Source of the DNA: a virus
Virus record (IMG/VR): IMGVR_UViG_3300049825_000213
Span: 1 to 53,686 of that record
Direction: 5' to 3' (one strand)
Length of the DNA: 53,686 nucleotides
The translations under genes were made by a program, and so were the position numbers. Position 1 is the first letter of the stretch, and every line of letters begins with the position of its first letter. The notes below the pieces were generated by a model. The model worked only from the letters and a program-made list of their open reading frames with translations. It did no database searches and was not told the origin of the DNA. Shown here one piece after another: positions 39,515 to 48,456 of this stretch.

Positions 39515-40960
39515 GTGACAACTTTCAATTTCGTCACCGACTGCGGCGCTCCGACGAACGGGACAAGCGATGCCTCTCCAGCTGTTGATTACTGGCTGGC
39601 GAATGCGGCTGATGGTGACACTCTGTTCATGCCGGCGTATAGTTATAATTTCGCATCTACCATCACTCTGACAGCAGGTTTGAAAAATATTACGGTCAAT
39701 GGAACTGGTGCCATAGTCAGTAACCTATACATTGGCCATCAGAACTTGTTGATCCAGGACTACGTTCACAGCGCTCGAATTCAAACTGTCGCCGCGACCG
39801 CTACCAGCGCAACCCTTGTGACAGGTGCGCAGATTTCAAGGTTTTCGGTTGGGCAGTATATTATGATCGCGGGTCTAGGACTCCAAACACCGAACAGCTT
39901 CCCGCCGAACTTTCAGTATGTTGAGTTTCGCCAGATCACTGGGATTGCTGGCTCAACAATAACGTGGATCGAACCTCTCAGGTTTGCCTACAAGTCTACA
40001 TGGCCGTTGGTTGATCCTGGCGTAACTGCATCATACGACATGGGTGGACCGGCGACGGCTTACGCGCTGTCGGAGAACTTTGACTGTCAACAGACTTACC
40101 GCGGCCTTACCGTGACAGGTTCGCCCGGGGTTGGCATCAGTTGTGCAGCTGGTAGGAGCCTTATTCTAGATGGGATGACATTCACTTCAAATAATGGGCC
40201 ATCGATTAGTTTTGGCAAGACTATATCGGTCAGAAATAGCGCCGTTGGGGCACAGAACGAGATTGATAAATGCATTGAAACTGCCGAATACATCAATTGC
40301 ACAGGAGCGCAGCTGTATATGGCTAGCGCGTGTCCTGGTGTGTTGACAGTCAAAAACAACTGCCGAATCGACGCAATAAACGGAACTGGCTACGACACCT
40401 TCATTCGTGATACTTGCTCGATTGGGCTCATGTTTATTGGATCGGCAGGCTTTGGTCGAAGTAATCGTTTGATCGTCGACGATACCGTAACTATTGCTGT
40501 TTCTGGCTCTGGGCTGAATACCGGAACGGCAAAGCATGTTACTGCGTTATCCTCAATGACATTCAGTGGCGGCGTATTTACGATCGCAAATGCTGGCGAC
40601 CTATACAACAATCTTCGACTATTCGTGCCTGGATTCAAGTATGCGGTAGGCTACGACTCTGGCGACGGCTCAATCAACATCGTCGACAATCTTGGAGCTA
40701 TTACCTATTTCACTGTGACGGACATGACCCAGGATGCATCAAATACGTACATTGCAACGGACCTCGTGGCGATACCGGGCGGGACGTACGTAGGCCATGC
40801 GGCCAATGCGATTTACGCCTATGGGGTGAAATCATTGCAGCCGTCGTCATCGTTTATGGCCAGCCTCACGGCGGCCGTAGAACCTGGCGGCGCTGTTCCG
40901 GCTGTAACAGTCAGCAACATAAACAAATCGAGGCACTATCCGCACCACGGCGGGCACTAA
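39515..40960 (+). CDS. Pectate-lyase-like beta-helix tail spike (depolymerase candidate)
   Basis: 481 residues, GTG start directly after the previous stop. FNFVTDCGAPTNGTSDASPA then YWLANAADGDTLFMPAYSYN is the N-terminal cap of Pectate_lyase_3-type beta-helices. The following repeats of short strands (ITVNGTGAIVS, LILDGMTFTSNNGP) build a right-handed helix. Such spikes often cut capsule or lipopolysaccharide; the catalytic acids cannot be assigned by eye. Ends in a His-rich tail (SRHYPHHGGH). Confidence 0.8.
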   Translation: MTTFNFVTDCGAPTNGTSDASPAVDYWLANAADGDTLFMPAYSYNFASTITLTAGLKNITVNGTGAIVSNLYIGHQNLLIQDYVHSARIQTVAATATSATLVTGAQISRFSVGQYIMIAGLGLQTPNSFPPNFQYVEFRQITGIAGSTITWIEPLRFAYKSTWPLVDPGVTASYDMGGPATAYALSENFDCQQTYRGLTVTGSPGVGISCAAGRSLILDGMTFTSNNGPSISFGKTISVRNSAVGAQNEIDKCIETAEYINCTGAQLYMASACPGVLTVKNNCRIDAINGTGYDTFIRDTCSIGLMFIGSAGFGRSNRLIVDDTVTIAVSGSGLNTGTAKHVTALSSMTFSGGVFTIANAGDLYNNLRLFVPGFKYAVGYDSGDGSINIVDNLGAITYFTVTDMTQDASNTYIATDLVAIPGGTYVGHAANAIYAYGVKSLQPSSSFMASLTAAVEPGGAVPAVTVSNINKSRHYPHHGGH

Positions 40961-41557
40961 ATGATCGGGCTGGTCTCAACCATACGATTCGGGTTTGCTC
41001 CGCTTGGGATACCGAATACAGGATTGGGCTCTAGCCAGAATAAGACCCAAGGCGGACTTCCGCAAGGTGCGATCAGGTTTGGGTTTAGACCGCGCGGGAC
41101 GGCAAGCAGCGGTGTTGTCGCTACAGGCAGCGGTGTTCGGCATTATCAATCCGGGCTACCGCCCGGTGCAGTCAGGTTTGGGTTCAAGCCGCTTGGTTCG
41201 CCAGCCGCCGCCGCCTCGGTCGTCAGGCACCGGGCGCAATACTCAGGCATTGAACTACCCAAAAGCAAGAGAAAGAAAAAAAAACAGCTTGTCGAGATCA
41301 CGCTGGCGCTCACTGCGATCGAGCGTGGTGCAGATAGTGCTACGTGTCGTGTAGGTTACGAGATTCCTGTCGCGTTTCTGTCGGCTGAGCATTGCGGCGA
41401 TGTCTTGGTTCCGTTTACAATGAGTATCGCTTATCCGTTGGCGTTAAACTCCCGCGAGACAGGTGACGACACTGCCCAGATGACTACGACCTACCGCAGT
41501 GATGAAGACGAGGCGATGGCAACATTGTTCAACCTCATGCCATTTCTTGGCAAATAG
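40961..41557 (+). CDS. Tail protein sharing docking modules with 36336
   Basis: 198 residues. It repeats three times a short unit IRFGFAPLG / IRFGFRPRG / VRFGFKPLG, each followed by a linker, and then contains the module identical in DNA to 37003-37078. A basic KSKRKKKKQ segment follows, and the end (YRSDEDEAMATLFNLMPFL) matches that of the 36336 protein. It lacks the 22-residue repeats. The two proteins may bind the same partner. Confidence 0.7.
   Translation: MIGLVSTIRFGFAPLGIPNTGLGSSQNKTQGGLPQGAIRFGFRPRGTASSGVVATGSGVRHYQSGLPPGAVRFGFKPLGSPAAAASVVRHRAQYSGIELPKSKRKKKKQLVEITLALTAIERGADSATCRVGYEIPVAFLSAEHCGDVLVPFTMSIAYPLALNSRETGDDTAQMTTTYRSDEDEAMATLFNLMPFLGK
41175..41250. repeat. 76-bp exact direct repeat, copy 2
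   Basis: Second copy of the repeat at 37003..37078. Homologous exchange between the copies would delete the 4.2 kb of tail genes between them or mix the two proteins. Confidence 0.9.
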
Positions 41558-41569
41558 GGATTCTGTTAA

Positions 41570-44179
41570 ATGGCCGAACGCGATGATTGCGTAGACAGGG
41601 TTGTGAGGGCTTCGGGTGGCCGGCTGTCGCGTGAGAAGGCTATGGACTTCCTCGAAGAGATAGACGCACGGGCTGAATCGGCAGGTCCAAGCTCTGCGGG
41701 AATGGGGGAAAAGCTGTCCAAGGCTGCGGCAGAGCTTGAAGACAAATATGCCGAGGCCGCTGCAGTAGCGCGCCGCAAAGCGCGGGTTGAGGCCATAAAG
41801 GAAATCGACGCAAAAAAGTATATCAAGCGCGCGCCAACTGTGGCGCAAGGGTTGGAGGCACTGTTCGGCGGCGTCAATACGCCATTTGCGGGCAGTCGGC
41901 TGTCTGTCGATGCACAATACAACAGCCTGAAACGAGAGCTTCTTGGCGGCATGATGGCTGAGATGCAGAGCACCAAAACTCCGGGCCTGCCGGATGGCGG
42001 TCTTGAAAAGCTGTTCCTGTCCCAGTCTATTGAACGAAAATGGATGAAAGAGCTTCACGAGATCAATAAGCTGTCTGGTGGAAAGCCTGGCGTCACGGGC
42101 GACAAGGAGGCGTTAGCCATTGCAGAGATTATTCAGCGTTGGCAAGGGCGCTCGATCGAGCGAATGAATCAGGAGGGGGCTTGGGTCAAGAGCTATTCTG
42201 GATATATCACGCGGACCTCGCATGATTCAGATCGCATTCGCCGTGCCGGAATGTCTCGGTGGATCGATGATACAATGAAGCATCTTGATGTTGAGCGCAC
42301 ATTTGGCAGCGCCGATCCAGCCGCAGCACGCAAGCATCTGGAGACTCTATATCCACAATTTGTGACTGGTGATCACTTGGATTACTCGCACATATTGGAC
42401 GATGCAGACTCCATTTTGCTTGATGTCGATTTTGCCAAGAAGGTGTCTGCGCATCGAGAACTGCATTGGAAGGACGCCGATTCGTGGGCCGATTACAATC
42501 AGGTCTACGGAAGATTTTCACCAACCTTCGCCATCACTCATGCGCTTGAAAATGCTGCACGAGTTACCGCTTTGATGGGGCGCCTTGGCCCGCGTCCAAC
42601 CGAAATGCTTAACAGAATAATTCGAGACCTCAAAGGAGAGTTGCGCGACAAAAATTCGGATGGATATCGAGAACTTGCAAAGAAGGAGCAATTTATCCGG
42701 AATCTTCTTGCACAATTTGATGGTACAGCAGCTATGCCTGTCAATGCCACCATGGCTACGATCGGAGCTGATATTCGGGCGGTCGGGTCCATGTCGAAGC
42801 TTGGTATGACCCCCTTTGCAATGCTTGCCGACCTCGCCACAAAAGCATCCGAGCTTCGTTATCAGGGTATGTCGTTTCCGGAGCGGTTCGGCGCCGCCAT
42901 GGTTGGCTACGTCAAGGAAATGCCTGACGAGATGGGCAGATCAGTTGCTGCGTTGATCGGCCACAGTATGGAAAGCGAGATAGGTCAGATCAACCGGCAA
43001 CTCAGTGTAGGAGGCAATGAGCTCCCTTCTGGACGAGGATGGGAGAAGGTTCACAACGCAATCTCCAGAGCCGAGAAGCAATTCTTCAGGCTGACGCTGA
43101 TGAACGCGATGACGTTTAACCAACGTCACCACGCAGAGCGCGTGATGGCTGAGCACTTCGGCGGGTTGCGCGGCACTGCTTTTGACGCACTTCCCGAGGC
43201 CGAACGCCGCATGATGACGGTCTTCGATATCGGTAAGCCAGAATGGGATGCTCTTCACAAGGTCGAATGGAATGATGTTGGAGGCACGACATATTTCACA
43301 CCTGATATTGCAAAGCGTCTGAGCGACCAGGACGTGAAAGCATACCTCATTGAGGCCGGACGACTGCACAAGAACGCAGGCACCGGAGAATATGTGGACT
43401 TCAGCGTAAAGAAGGCGCGCGACGATCTGAGCCTAAAAATTGCGTCATACTTCGCGGATCGTGGGCAATATGCTGTGCTTGAGCCTGGGGCGCGTGAGAA
43501 GGCCATGTTGTTCGGCGGCGCCGGGCGTGACTGGGCACGCGGAACCGTCAAGGGCGAAGCGTGGCGAATGTTCATGCAGTTCAAGACATTTACCGCAACC
43601 ATGCTGATGAAAACCTGGGGGCGCGAAATATACGGCGGACAGGGCACGGCTGGGGCGGCGGCCGGGGTTGCCGAGTTCGTGGTCTATGCGACCGCCCTTG
43701 GCATCATGGCCAATGCGATGAACCAATTGGCCAAAGGGCAGGACCCGACCAGCCGATGGAAGGAGCAACCAGGCGGGGCGATCCTGGCCGGCTTTATCCG
43801 AGGTGGCGCCGGCGCGATCTACGGCGACTTTCTCCTGGGCGAATGGTCACGACATGGTCAGTCGCTTCTTGGAACCCTGGCAGGTCCTACATTTGGGCAA
43901 CTTGAAACGGCCGCCACGATATGGTCGGACATCACCCATGCCAAGGATGGTCATTGGAAGGCCGGACATGCGACGGCTGGAACTGCACTGAAGCTGGTGC
44001 GCGACAACACGCCATTCGCCAACATGATCTATACGAAGTACGCCGTCGATGCGCTGATCTATTGGCGTATGGCGGAATGGATTTCCCCCGGCTTTTTGGA
44101 TCGCCACGAGCGCACCATGAAGGACAAGCAGGGAATCAAGTATATCGACGAACTACGTCCCACACGGGTAGCGAGATAA
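41570..44179 (+). CDS. Large internal virion/ejection protein, 869 aa
   Basis: Mostly helical. N-terminus has an Ala/Glu coiled region (LSKAAAELEDKYAEAAAVAR). The C-terminal third contains the block GRDWARGTVKGEAWRMFMQF, KTFTATMLMKTWGREIYGG, and hydrophobic segments (VAEFVVYATALGIMANAM, GAILAGFIRGGAGAIYGDFL) typical of large polyvalent or ejection proteins in phages. It would enter the cell with DNA. It is separated from the other ejection genes by the fibre cluster, which may therefore be a later insertion. Confidence 0.75.
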   Translation: MAERDDCVDRVVRASGGRLSREKAMDFLEEIDARAESAGPSSAGMGEKLSKAAAELEDKYAEAAAVARRKARVEAIKEIDAKKYIKRAPTVAQGLEALFGGVNTPFAGSRLSVDAQYNSLKRELLGGMMAEMQSTKTPGLPDGGLEKLFLSQSIERKWMKELHEINKLSGGKPGVTGDKEALAIAEIIQRWQGRSIERMNQEGAWVKSYSGYITRTSHDSDRIRRAGMSRWIDDTMKHLDVERTFGSADPAAARKHLETLYPQFVTGDHLDYSHILDDADSILLDVDFAKKVSAHRELHWKDADSWADYNQVYGRFSPTFAITHALENAARVTALMGRLGPRPTEMLNRIIRDLKGELRDKNSDGYRELAKKEQFIRNLLAQFDGTAAMPVNATMATIGADIRAVGSMSKLGMTPFAMLADLATKASELRYQGMSFPERFGAAMVGYVKEMPDEMGRSVAALIGHSMESEIGQINRQLSVGGNELPSGRGWEKVHNAISRAEKQFFRLTLMNAMTFNQRHHAERVMAEHFGGLRGTAFDALPEAERRMMTVFDIGKPEWDALHKVEWNDVGGTTYFTPDIAKRLSDQDVKAYLIEAGRLHKNAGTGEYVDFSVKKARDDLSLKIASYFADRGQYAVLEPGAREKAMLFGGAGRDWARGTVKGEAWRMFMQFKTFTATMLMKTWGREIYGGQGTAGAAAGVAEFVVYATALGIMANAMNQLAKGQDPTSRWKEQPGGAILAGFIRGGAGAIYGDFLLGEWSRHGQSLLGTLAGPTFGQLETAATIWSDITHAKDGHWKAGHATAGTALKLVRDNTPFANMIYTKYAVDALIYWRMAEWISPGFLDRHERTMKDKQGIKYIDELRPTRVAR

Positions 44180-44183
44180 TCAG

Positions 44184-45701
44184 ATGGCAATTACTGATCG
44201 TTCTGGCGGCGTTGTTGCGGCCGGCAATCCGACCATGACCGACCGGCGTACTGGCATCATTGCAGGAATCGCTTGCAAGGCGCCGTGCCGCGCGGCATCG
44301 ACGGCCGCCATTACGCTCTCCGGACCGCGGACAGTCGACGGGGTTTCCTGTGTTGCCGGCGACCGCGTACTGGTCAAGGACCAAGCATCTACCGCATTCA
44401 ATGGTATCTATGACGTTGCAAATGGCGCGTGGACGCGCTCGACGGACTTTGACTCGATTGACGAGATTGCTCGCGGTACCATGGTGATCGTGGCGTCTGA
44501 AGGGGCGACAAATCCAAATTCATTGTGGTTTGTAACATCAGCAGACCCGACCGCTATGGACACTTCTCCGATCACGTTTTCCAACTTGCTGGTCGTGTTG
44601 TCTGGAACGCCTACCCTAACCGGCCTTACGCTCACATCGAGTGATGCTGGCGCCGCTGTTGGGCCTTCGCTCGATAATTTCCGTGACAGCGCAAGTCCGG
44701 CGGTCAGTGATTTCATTGGTAGTTTTGATTTCAACGGCCGTGATTCGGTTGGCAATAAGCAGCTTTATTCGCGGCTTATGTCGCAGATCACTGATCCTAT
44801 CTCGACAACAGAAGATGCTACCATCTTGATGCAGACCGTTGTGGCCGGCACGCTGACCACTATTCTGTCGTTGGCCGCGGCTGGGGCAGCTATTACTGGC
44901 ACGCTGAGTGCGACCGGCAAAGCAAGCTTTACCAACACGACGACAGGAATCGCATTACCCGGCTCGACTACTGGCAATCGTTCGGGAGGGCCTACGGCGG
45001 GGGACATCCGCTATAATACCACCCTCAATGGGCTGGAATACTGGAACGGCACAGCGTGGATCGTGCTGGGGCAGGCGCCGACGATTCAGAAGTTCACAAG
45101 CGGAACAGCGCAGACCTACACAGCGGCTTCCGGCGTGGTGCGACAGCGCGTAACCATAGTAGGGCCCGGCGGTGGCGGCGGTGCAACTATCACTAACAAC
45201 GGGGCAAATGGATCAGCAGATACGTCTTTTCAGGTAAATGGCACTGGAACGGCATGGACAGCTGTCTTTGGGCAAGGTGGGGCAGCCGCTGCGGGCGGGC
45301 CAGGTGGGCAAGGCGGGACTGGCGGAACAGACGGGTCAACTGGAACGCTGGTCGATCGCATAGCTGGAAGCCGTGGGAGTGTTACAAGCCACTCCGGAAC
45401 GAGCAATGTTTCAGGAGGGGACGGAGGCGGAAACCCACGCGGTGGCAATGGTCGCGGCCAGAAAGCCGGCAATGGGGACAGCGCACAACCAAATACAGGA
45501 GCCGGAGGTGGAGGTGGGGCCGCCACAAACATTAATGCTGGGGCGGGCGGCGGCGCTGGTGAATATGTCCAGTTTTTGGTCACGGGACTGACTACGGCCA
45601 CTTACACGGTGGGTGCGGGCGGCGCGGGCGGCGCAGCTGGCACGTTCGCCGGCGGCAACGGTGCGGCTGGGATCATTTTGGTTGAGGAATTTTACTCTTG
45701 A
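44184..45701 (+). CDS. Tail fibre with glycine-rich tip
   Basis: 505 residues. N-terminal domain (IACKAPCRAASTAAITLSGP, GVSCVAGDRVLVKDQASTAF, NGIYDVANGAW) is a common phage fibre attachment domain. A middle beta shaft ends in LNGLEYWNGTAWIVLG. The tip from about residue 325 is more than 40% Gly (GAGGGGGAATNINAGAGGGA) as in polyglycine-helix adhesins of T-even phages that set host range. Last rightward structural gene before the leftward cassette. Confidence 0.8.
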   Translation: MAITDRSGGVVAAGNPTMTDRRTGIIAGIACKAPCRAASTAAITLSGPRTVDGVSCVAGDRVLVKDQASTAFNGIYDVANGAWTRSTDFDSIDEIARGTMVIVASEGATNPNSLWFVTSADPTAMDTSPITFSNLLVVLSGTPTLTGLTLTSSDAGAAVGPSLDNFRDSASPAVSDFIGSFDFNGRDSVGNKQLYSRLMSQITDPISTTEDATILMQTVVAGTLTTILSLAAAGAAITGTLSATGKASFTNTTTGIALPGSTTGNRSGGPTAGDIRYNTTLNGLEYWNGTAWIVLGQAPTIQKFTSGTAQTYTAASGVVRQRVTIVGPGGGGGATITNNGANGSADTSFQVNGTGTAWTAVFGQGGAAAAGGPGGQGGTGGTDGSTGTLVDRIAGSRGSVTSHSGTSNVSGGDGGGNPRGGNGRGQKAGNGDSAQPNTGAGGGGGAATNINAGAGGGAGEYVQFLVTGLTTATYTVGAGGAGGAAGTFAGGNGAAGIILVEEFYS

Positions 45702-45770
45702 ACGTCATAGTTGTTTGGCCTTTTGGGTCTTGTTGGTGTCGTGACAGCAATGAAAACTTGCCACCTCCTC

Positions 45771-45866
45771 CTAACCAAACACCCAGACGATAGCCGCGCA
45801 GACTCCTGCGCCGGTCAGGAATACAAACCAACTCGGTATATACACGTCCTCGATCCAGTCTTGCAT
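45771..45866 (-). CDS. Membrane micro-protein, 31 aa
   Basis: MQDWIEDVYIPSWFVFLTGA then GVCAAIVWVFG: one transmembrane helix at the C-terminus. The ATG at 45866 is chosen since GGAGG lies six bases upstream; ATG 45878 is an alternative. Last gene of a leftward cassette of three. A further 19-codon frame starting GTG follows after GGAGGAGG, not convincing enough to list. Confidence 0.5.
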   Translation of the reverse strand: MQDWIEDVYIPSWFVFLTGAGVCAAIVWVFG

Positions 45867-45885
45867 CGTATCCTCCATAATGTGG

Positions 45886-45917
45886 CCAGAGCTACTGAGT
45901 AGTACCAGTAGCTCTGG
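45886..45917. other. Perfect 12-bp hairpin in leftward cassette
   Basis: CCAGAGCTACTG (45886-45897) pairs with CAGTAGCTCTGG (45906-45917) around an 8-base loop. No T run follows. It lies between the Gly-Asp-Tyr micro-gene and the membrane micro-gene and could attenuate transcription or stabilise the mRNA. Confidence 0.7.
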
Positions 45918-45929
45918 ATGTTATTAAGT

Positions 45930-46006
<77 letters not shown>

Positions 46007-46016
<10 letters not shown>

Positions 46017-46282
46017 GGCGCGGCCTCCCAGGCCTTGATGGCAACGGCGGTCACATCGGTGACTGACGTGACATCTCGCAACTTAATATCGGCGGCGGGG
46101 CCAATACGGCATGTTTTGCTGGGTCCAGACGCGGCAAGTCCGAGAAACCCATGCATGTCGGCACTCCAATACACACAGTTGCGGCCGGCGCGGAGTTTTA
46201 TCGTCGTTCCGCTGGTGTCCTCGGCATAGCCGAAGAACACGCCACGGTGGGCCGTGGTAACGAGTACTGGTCGTTCTGTCAT
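46007..46282 (-). CDS. DUF6948-like protein, 91 aa
   Basis: MTERPVLVTTAHRGVFFGYA, then TTIKLRAGRNCVYWSADMHG, FLGLAASGPSKTCRIGPAAD and the ending AIKAWEAAPWA. This is a widespread small phage protein that I associate with DUF6948. An AGGAGG lies eight bases before the ATG, and the gene is divergent from the RHH regulator. Function unknown. Confidence 0.75.
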
Positions 46283-46329
46283 TCAAAACCCTCCTTGTGT
46301 TGTTGGAAAAACTAGTGTATTACGGCGAA

Positions 46330-46542
46330 ATGAGAAAGTCAACGGCTGTAACACAGATAACCAGAGGGCGCTCGGCCGCGGGGGAAACCCCGGTGCATAC
46401 GGTCCGATTGAGCCGGCAGTTGCTGGCGGAAATTGATGCTTGGTGCAGCAAACAGGTCGATCGTCCGACGCGGTCCAATGCTATCAGGAGATTGATAACG
46501 TGTGGGTTGAACTACAGTTCGGCGGGGGAGAGGGGGATATGA
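46330..46542 (+). CDS. Ribbon-helix-helix regulator, 70 aa
   Basis: MRKSTAVTQITRGRSAAGET, then VHTVRLSRQLLAEIDAWCSK, RPTRSNAIRRLITCGL: beta-strand, helix, helix as in Arc/CopG proteins. The in-frame GTG at 46297 gives an N-terminal extension that I do not favour. It is divergent from the DUF6948-like gene across about 47 bp, so it may repress that junction. ATGA overlap with the HNH gene. Confidence 0.7.
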   Translation: MRKSTAVTQITRGRSAAGETPVHTVRLSRQLLAEIDAWCSKQVDRPTRSNAIRRLITCGLNYSSAGERGI

Positions 46543-47045
46543 GCAATTTCGATAAATGTTTGAAACAGGCCGAACTCAAGAAGCATCTATTTTACGACCC
46601 AGAAACGGGGATTTTTACTTGGCTGCGGAATGCAAATAACCGCTCACGCTTAGCCGGCGATAAGGCGGGAGGACTCTCTTCGAGAGGCTATGTGCGAATG
46701 AAGTTGCTCGGCATCGAAATGCTGGCCCATCGACTTGCATGGCTATACGTTTATGGAGACTGGCCGACACTTACAATAGATCACATCAATGGCATTCGAT
46801 CTGATAATAGAATATCCAATTTGAGGCAAGCAAATGCTATTGAGCAGAGAGCAAATGCGAAGCTGAATCATAACAGCACATCCGGATTTCGAGGTGTTTA
46901 CTTCAACAAACGACGGGGCAAATGGCGGGCTCATATCCAGCACGAGCACCTCGGATATTTTGAAACAAAGCAACTCGCCGCCGTTGCCTACTCGATCGAA
47001 TTTGACCACCGCTTCGGTGCAGCGTTTAAGAGGGAAACCATATGA
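46539..47045 (+). CDS. HNH endonuclease with C-terminal AP2 domain
   Basis: 168 residues after GGGGGAGAGGGGG. HNH core: AHRLAWLYVYGDWPTLTIDH then INGIRSDNRISNLR, with His/Asp-His/Asn residues. C-terminal AP2: GFRGVYFNKRRGKWRAHIQH, LGYFETKQLAAVAYSIEFD. This HNH-AP2 build is typical of free-standing homing endonucleases in phages. It sits between regulator and endolysin with ATGA overlaps on both sides, unusual for a mobile gene, and suggests long adaptation here. Confidence 0.85.
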   Translation: MSNFDKCLKQAELKKHLFYDPETGIFTWLRNANNRSRLAGDKAGGLSSRGYVRMKLLGIEMLAHRLAWLYVYGDWPTLTIDHINGIRSDNRISNLRQANAIEQRANAKLNHNSTSGFRGVYFNKRRGKWRAHIQHEHLGYFETKQLAAVAYSIEFDHRFGAAFKRETI

Positions 47046-48169
47046 ATGAGAATTGGGAGTCTTGCCTCAAGAACTTATTACAGCATGAAGGAATGAACGA
47101 TGATGATCCGCAAGACCCAGGCGGGCGCACCTCGCGCGGGATCACACAATTCGAATACGACAACTATCGGGACCGCCATGGGCAGCCACGCCGTGACGTC
47201 TGGACTGCAGACGATGCGGAGGTTCGTGATATTTACCGAACCAAGTATTGGGATGTTCTGCAATGCGATCACCTGCCCGCTGGGGTCGACTATGCCGTGT
47301 TCGACTACGGGGTGAATTCAGGGGTGAGTCGGGCGGCCAAGGTACTGCAGCAGATCATAGGGGCAGCCATTGATGGCGAGATCGGGGTAGAGACGATCGG
47401 ACGTGCCAAGTCGCTGCCATCCGACAGCATCATTCGCGCGATGTCTAGCGAGCGCCTAGGATTCCTGAAGCAAGTGAAAACGTGGCCGCGCTTCGGCAAG
47501 GGCTGGTCGCGTCGCGTGGCAGAGGTTCAGGCGCAGTCGCTGAAGATGGCTGAGGTGCCGCCCAGTCAGCAGGTTCCAACCCCTGGTCAGCCGGCTACCA
47601 GTTGGCTTTCTGCCGTCATCGGGGCACTTATGGCGCTTTTCCGTGGACGCTCCGGCGTCTCGCCGCCGGTTCCTGTGCCTGCCAAGCAAGCCGAACCGCC
47701 GTGGATGACATGGGCAAAAAAGGAGGTTGGATTTCATGAAATTGGACAAAATAGGGGAATCGAAAAATACATCAGCCTGGGGAAGTGCGGCAGTGTCGGT
47801 GATCCATGGTGCAGTATATTCTGCAACGCCGCTCTTGAATCCTCCGGCGTACGGGGCAGCCGTTCAGCCCTGGCAAGAAGTTTCGAACGTGATCCATTTT
47901 TCGTCAAACTGGACGGACCCGCACTCGGAGCAATAACGACCATGTGGCGGGGCTCGATCGGGTCTGGCCTGGGCCACGTTTTCCTGTACGCCGGAGAATC
48001 CGAGGGCGGTCGCGTGCTGGCGCTTGGCGGCAATCAGTCTGATCAGGTATGCCTGCAATACGAGCCGCGCAACCGCATCGTCGGCTACTGGTGGCCAAAA
48101 TCCGTACCCCTGCCGAAGATTGGCAAAATCATCGTTGACTCGACCGCAGGAGAGGGAACTGAAACATGA
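47042..48169 (+). CDS. Two-domain endolysin: GH108 muramidase plus CHAP-like amidase
   Basis: 375 residues. N-terminal GH108-type domain: LLQHEGMNDDDPQDPGGRTS then RGITQFEYDNYR, with catalytic Glu16, and ending in WPRFGKGWSRRVAEVQAQSL. Pro-rich linker with a short hydrophobic stretch (SWLSAVIGALMALF). C-terminal TIGR02594/CHAP-like domain: WMTWAKKEVGFHEIGQNRG, DPWCSIFCNAALESSGV with the Cys nucleophile, and GLGHVFLYAGES with the His. Two different wall cuts in one enzyme are uncommon in phages of Gram-negative hosts. Confidence 0.85.
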   Translation: MNENWESCLKNLLQHEGMNDDDPQDPGGRTSRGITQFEYDNYRDRHGQPRRDVWTADDAEVRDIYRTKYWDVLQCDHLPAGVDYAVFDYGVNSGVSRAAKVLQQIIGAAIDGEIGVETIGRAKSLPSDSIIRAMSSERLGFLKQVKTWPRFGKGWSRRVAEVQAQSLKMAEVPPSQQVPTPGQPATSWLSAVIGALMALFRGRSGVSPPVPVPAKQAEPPWMTWAKKEVGFHEIGQNRGIEKYISLGKCGSVGDPWCSIFCNAALESSGVRGSRSALARSFERDPFFVKLDGPALGAITTMWRGSIGSGLGHVFLYAGESEGGRVLALGGNQSDQVCLQYEPRNRIVGYWWPKSVPLPKIGKIIVDSTAGEGTET

Positions 48170-48456
48170 AGTTTCGCAAGAAGCCTATTATTATCGAGGC
48201 CATGCAGTTCGTGACAAATAACGAGCTCGGCGACAAAAACATGAAAGAAATTGTCGCGTGGATTAATGATTGCAGGCGGGTTGATAAACCGCTTGGCCCT
48301 CACGCATGGCACAACGGAACCGATATTATGATTCCGACGCTTGAGGGCGAAATGAAAGCAAACTGCAAGGATTGGATTATTCGCGGGGTCGCAGGCGAGT
48401 TCTACCCCTGCAAACCCTACATATTCGAAGCGACCTATGAGGCTGTAACAACATGA
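48166..48456 (+). CDS. Small conserved phage protein (MKFRKKP type), 96 aa
   Basis: MKFRKKPIIIEAMQFVTNNE, then HAWHNGTDIMIPTLEGEMKA and IIRGVAGEFYPCKPYIFEAT. This is the common RKKPxxIEAxQ phage protein (PGDYG-like), very often near lysis genes. Role unknown. ATGA overlaps on both sides. Confidence 0.8.
   Translation: MKFRKKPIIIEAMQFVTNNELGDKNMKEIVAWINDCRRVDKPLGPHAWHNGTDIMIPTLEGEMKANCKDWIIRGVAGEFYPCKPYIFEATYEAVTT

Noticed and set aside
33003-41557. Diversity-generating retroelement suggested by repeats in tail genes
   Set aside because: No reverse transcriptase is encoded and the repeats are exact copies without adenine-specific differences.
45230-45601. Proline-rich 123-codon minus-strand frame
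   Set aside because: It is the antisense of the glycine-rich fibre tip; Gly codons read backwards give Pro/Ala runs.
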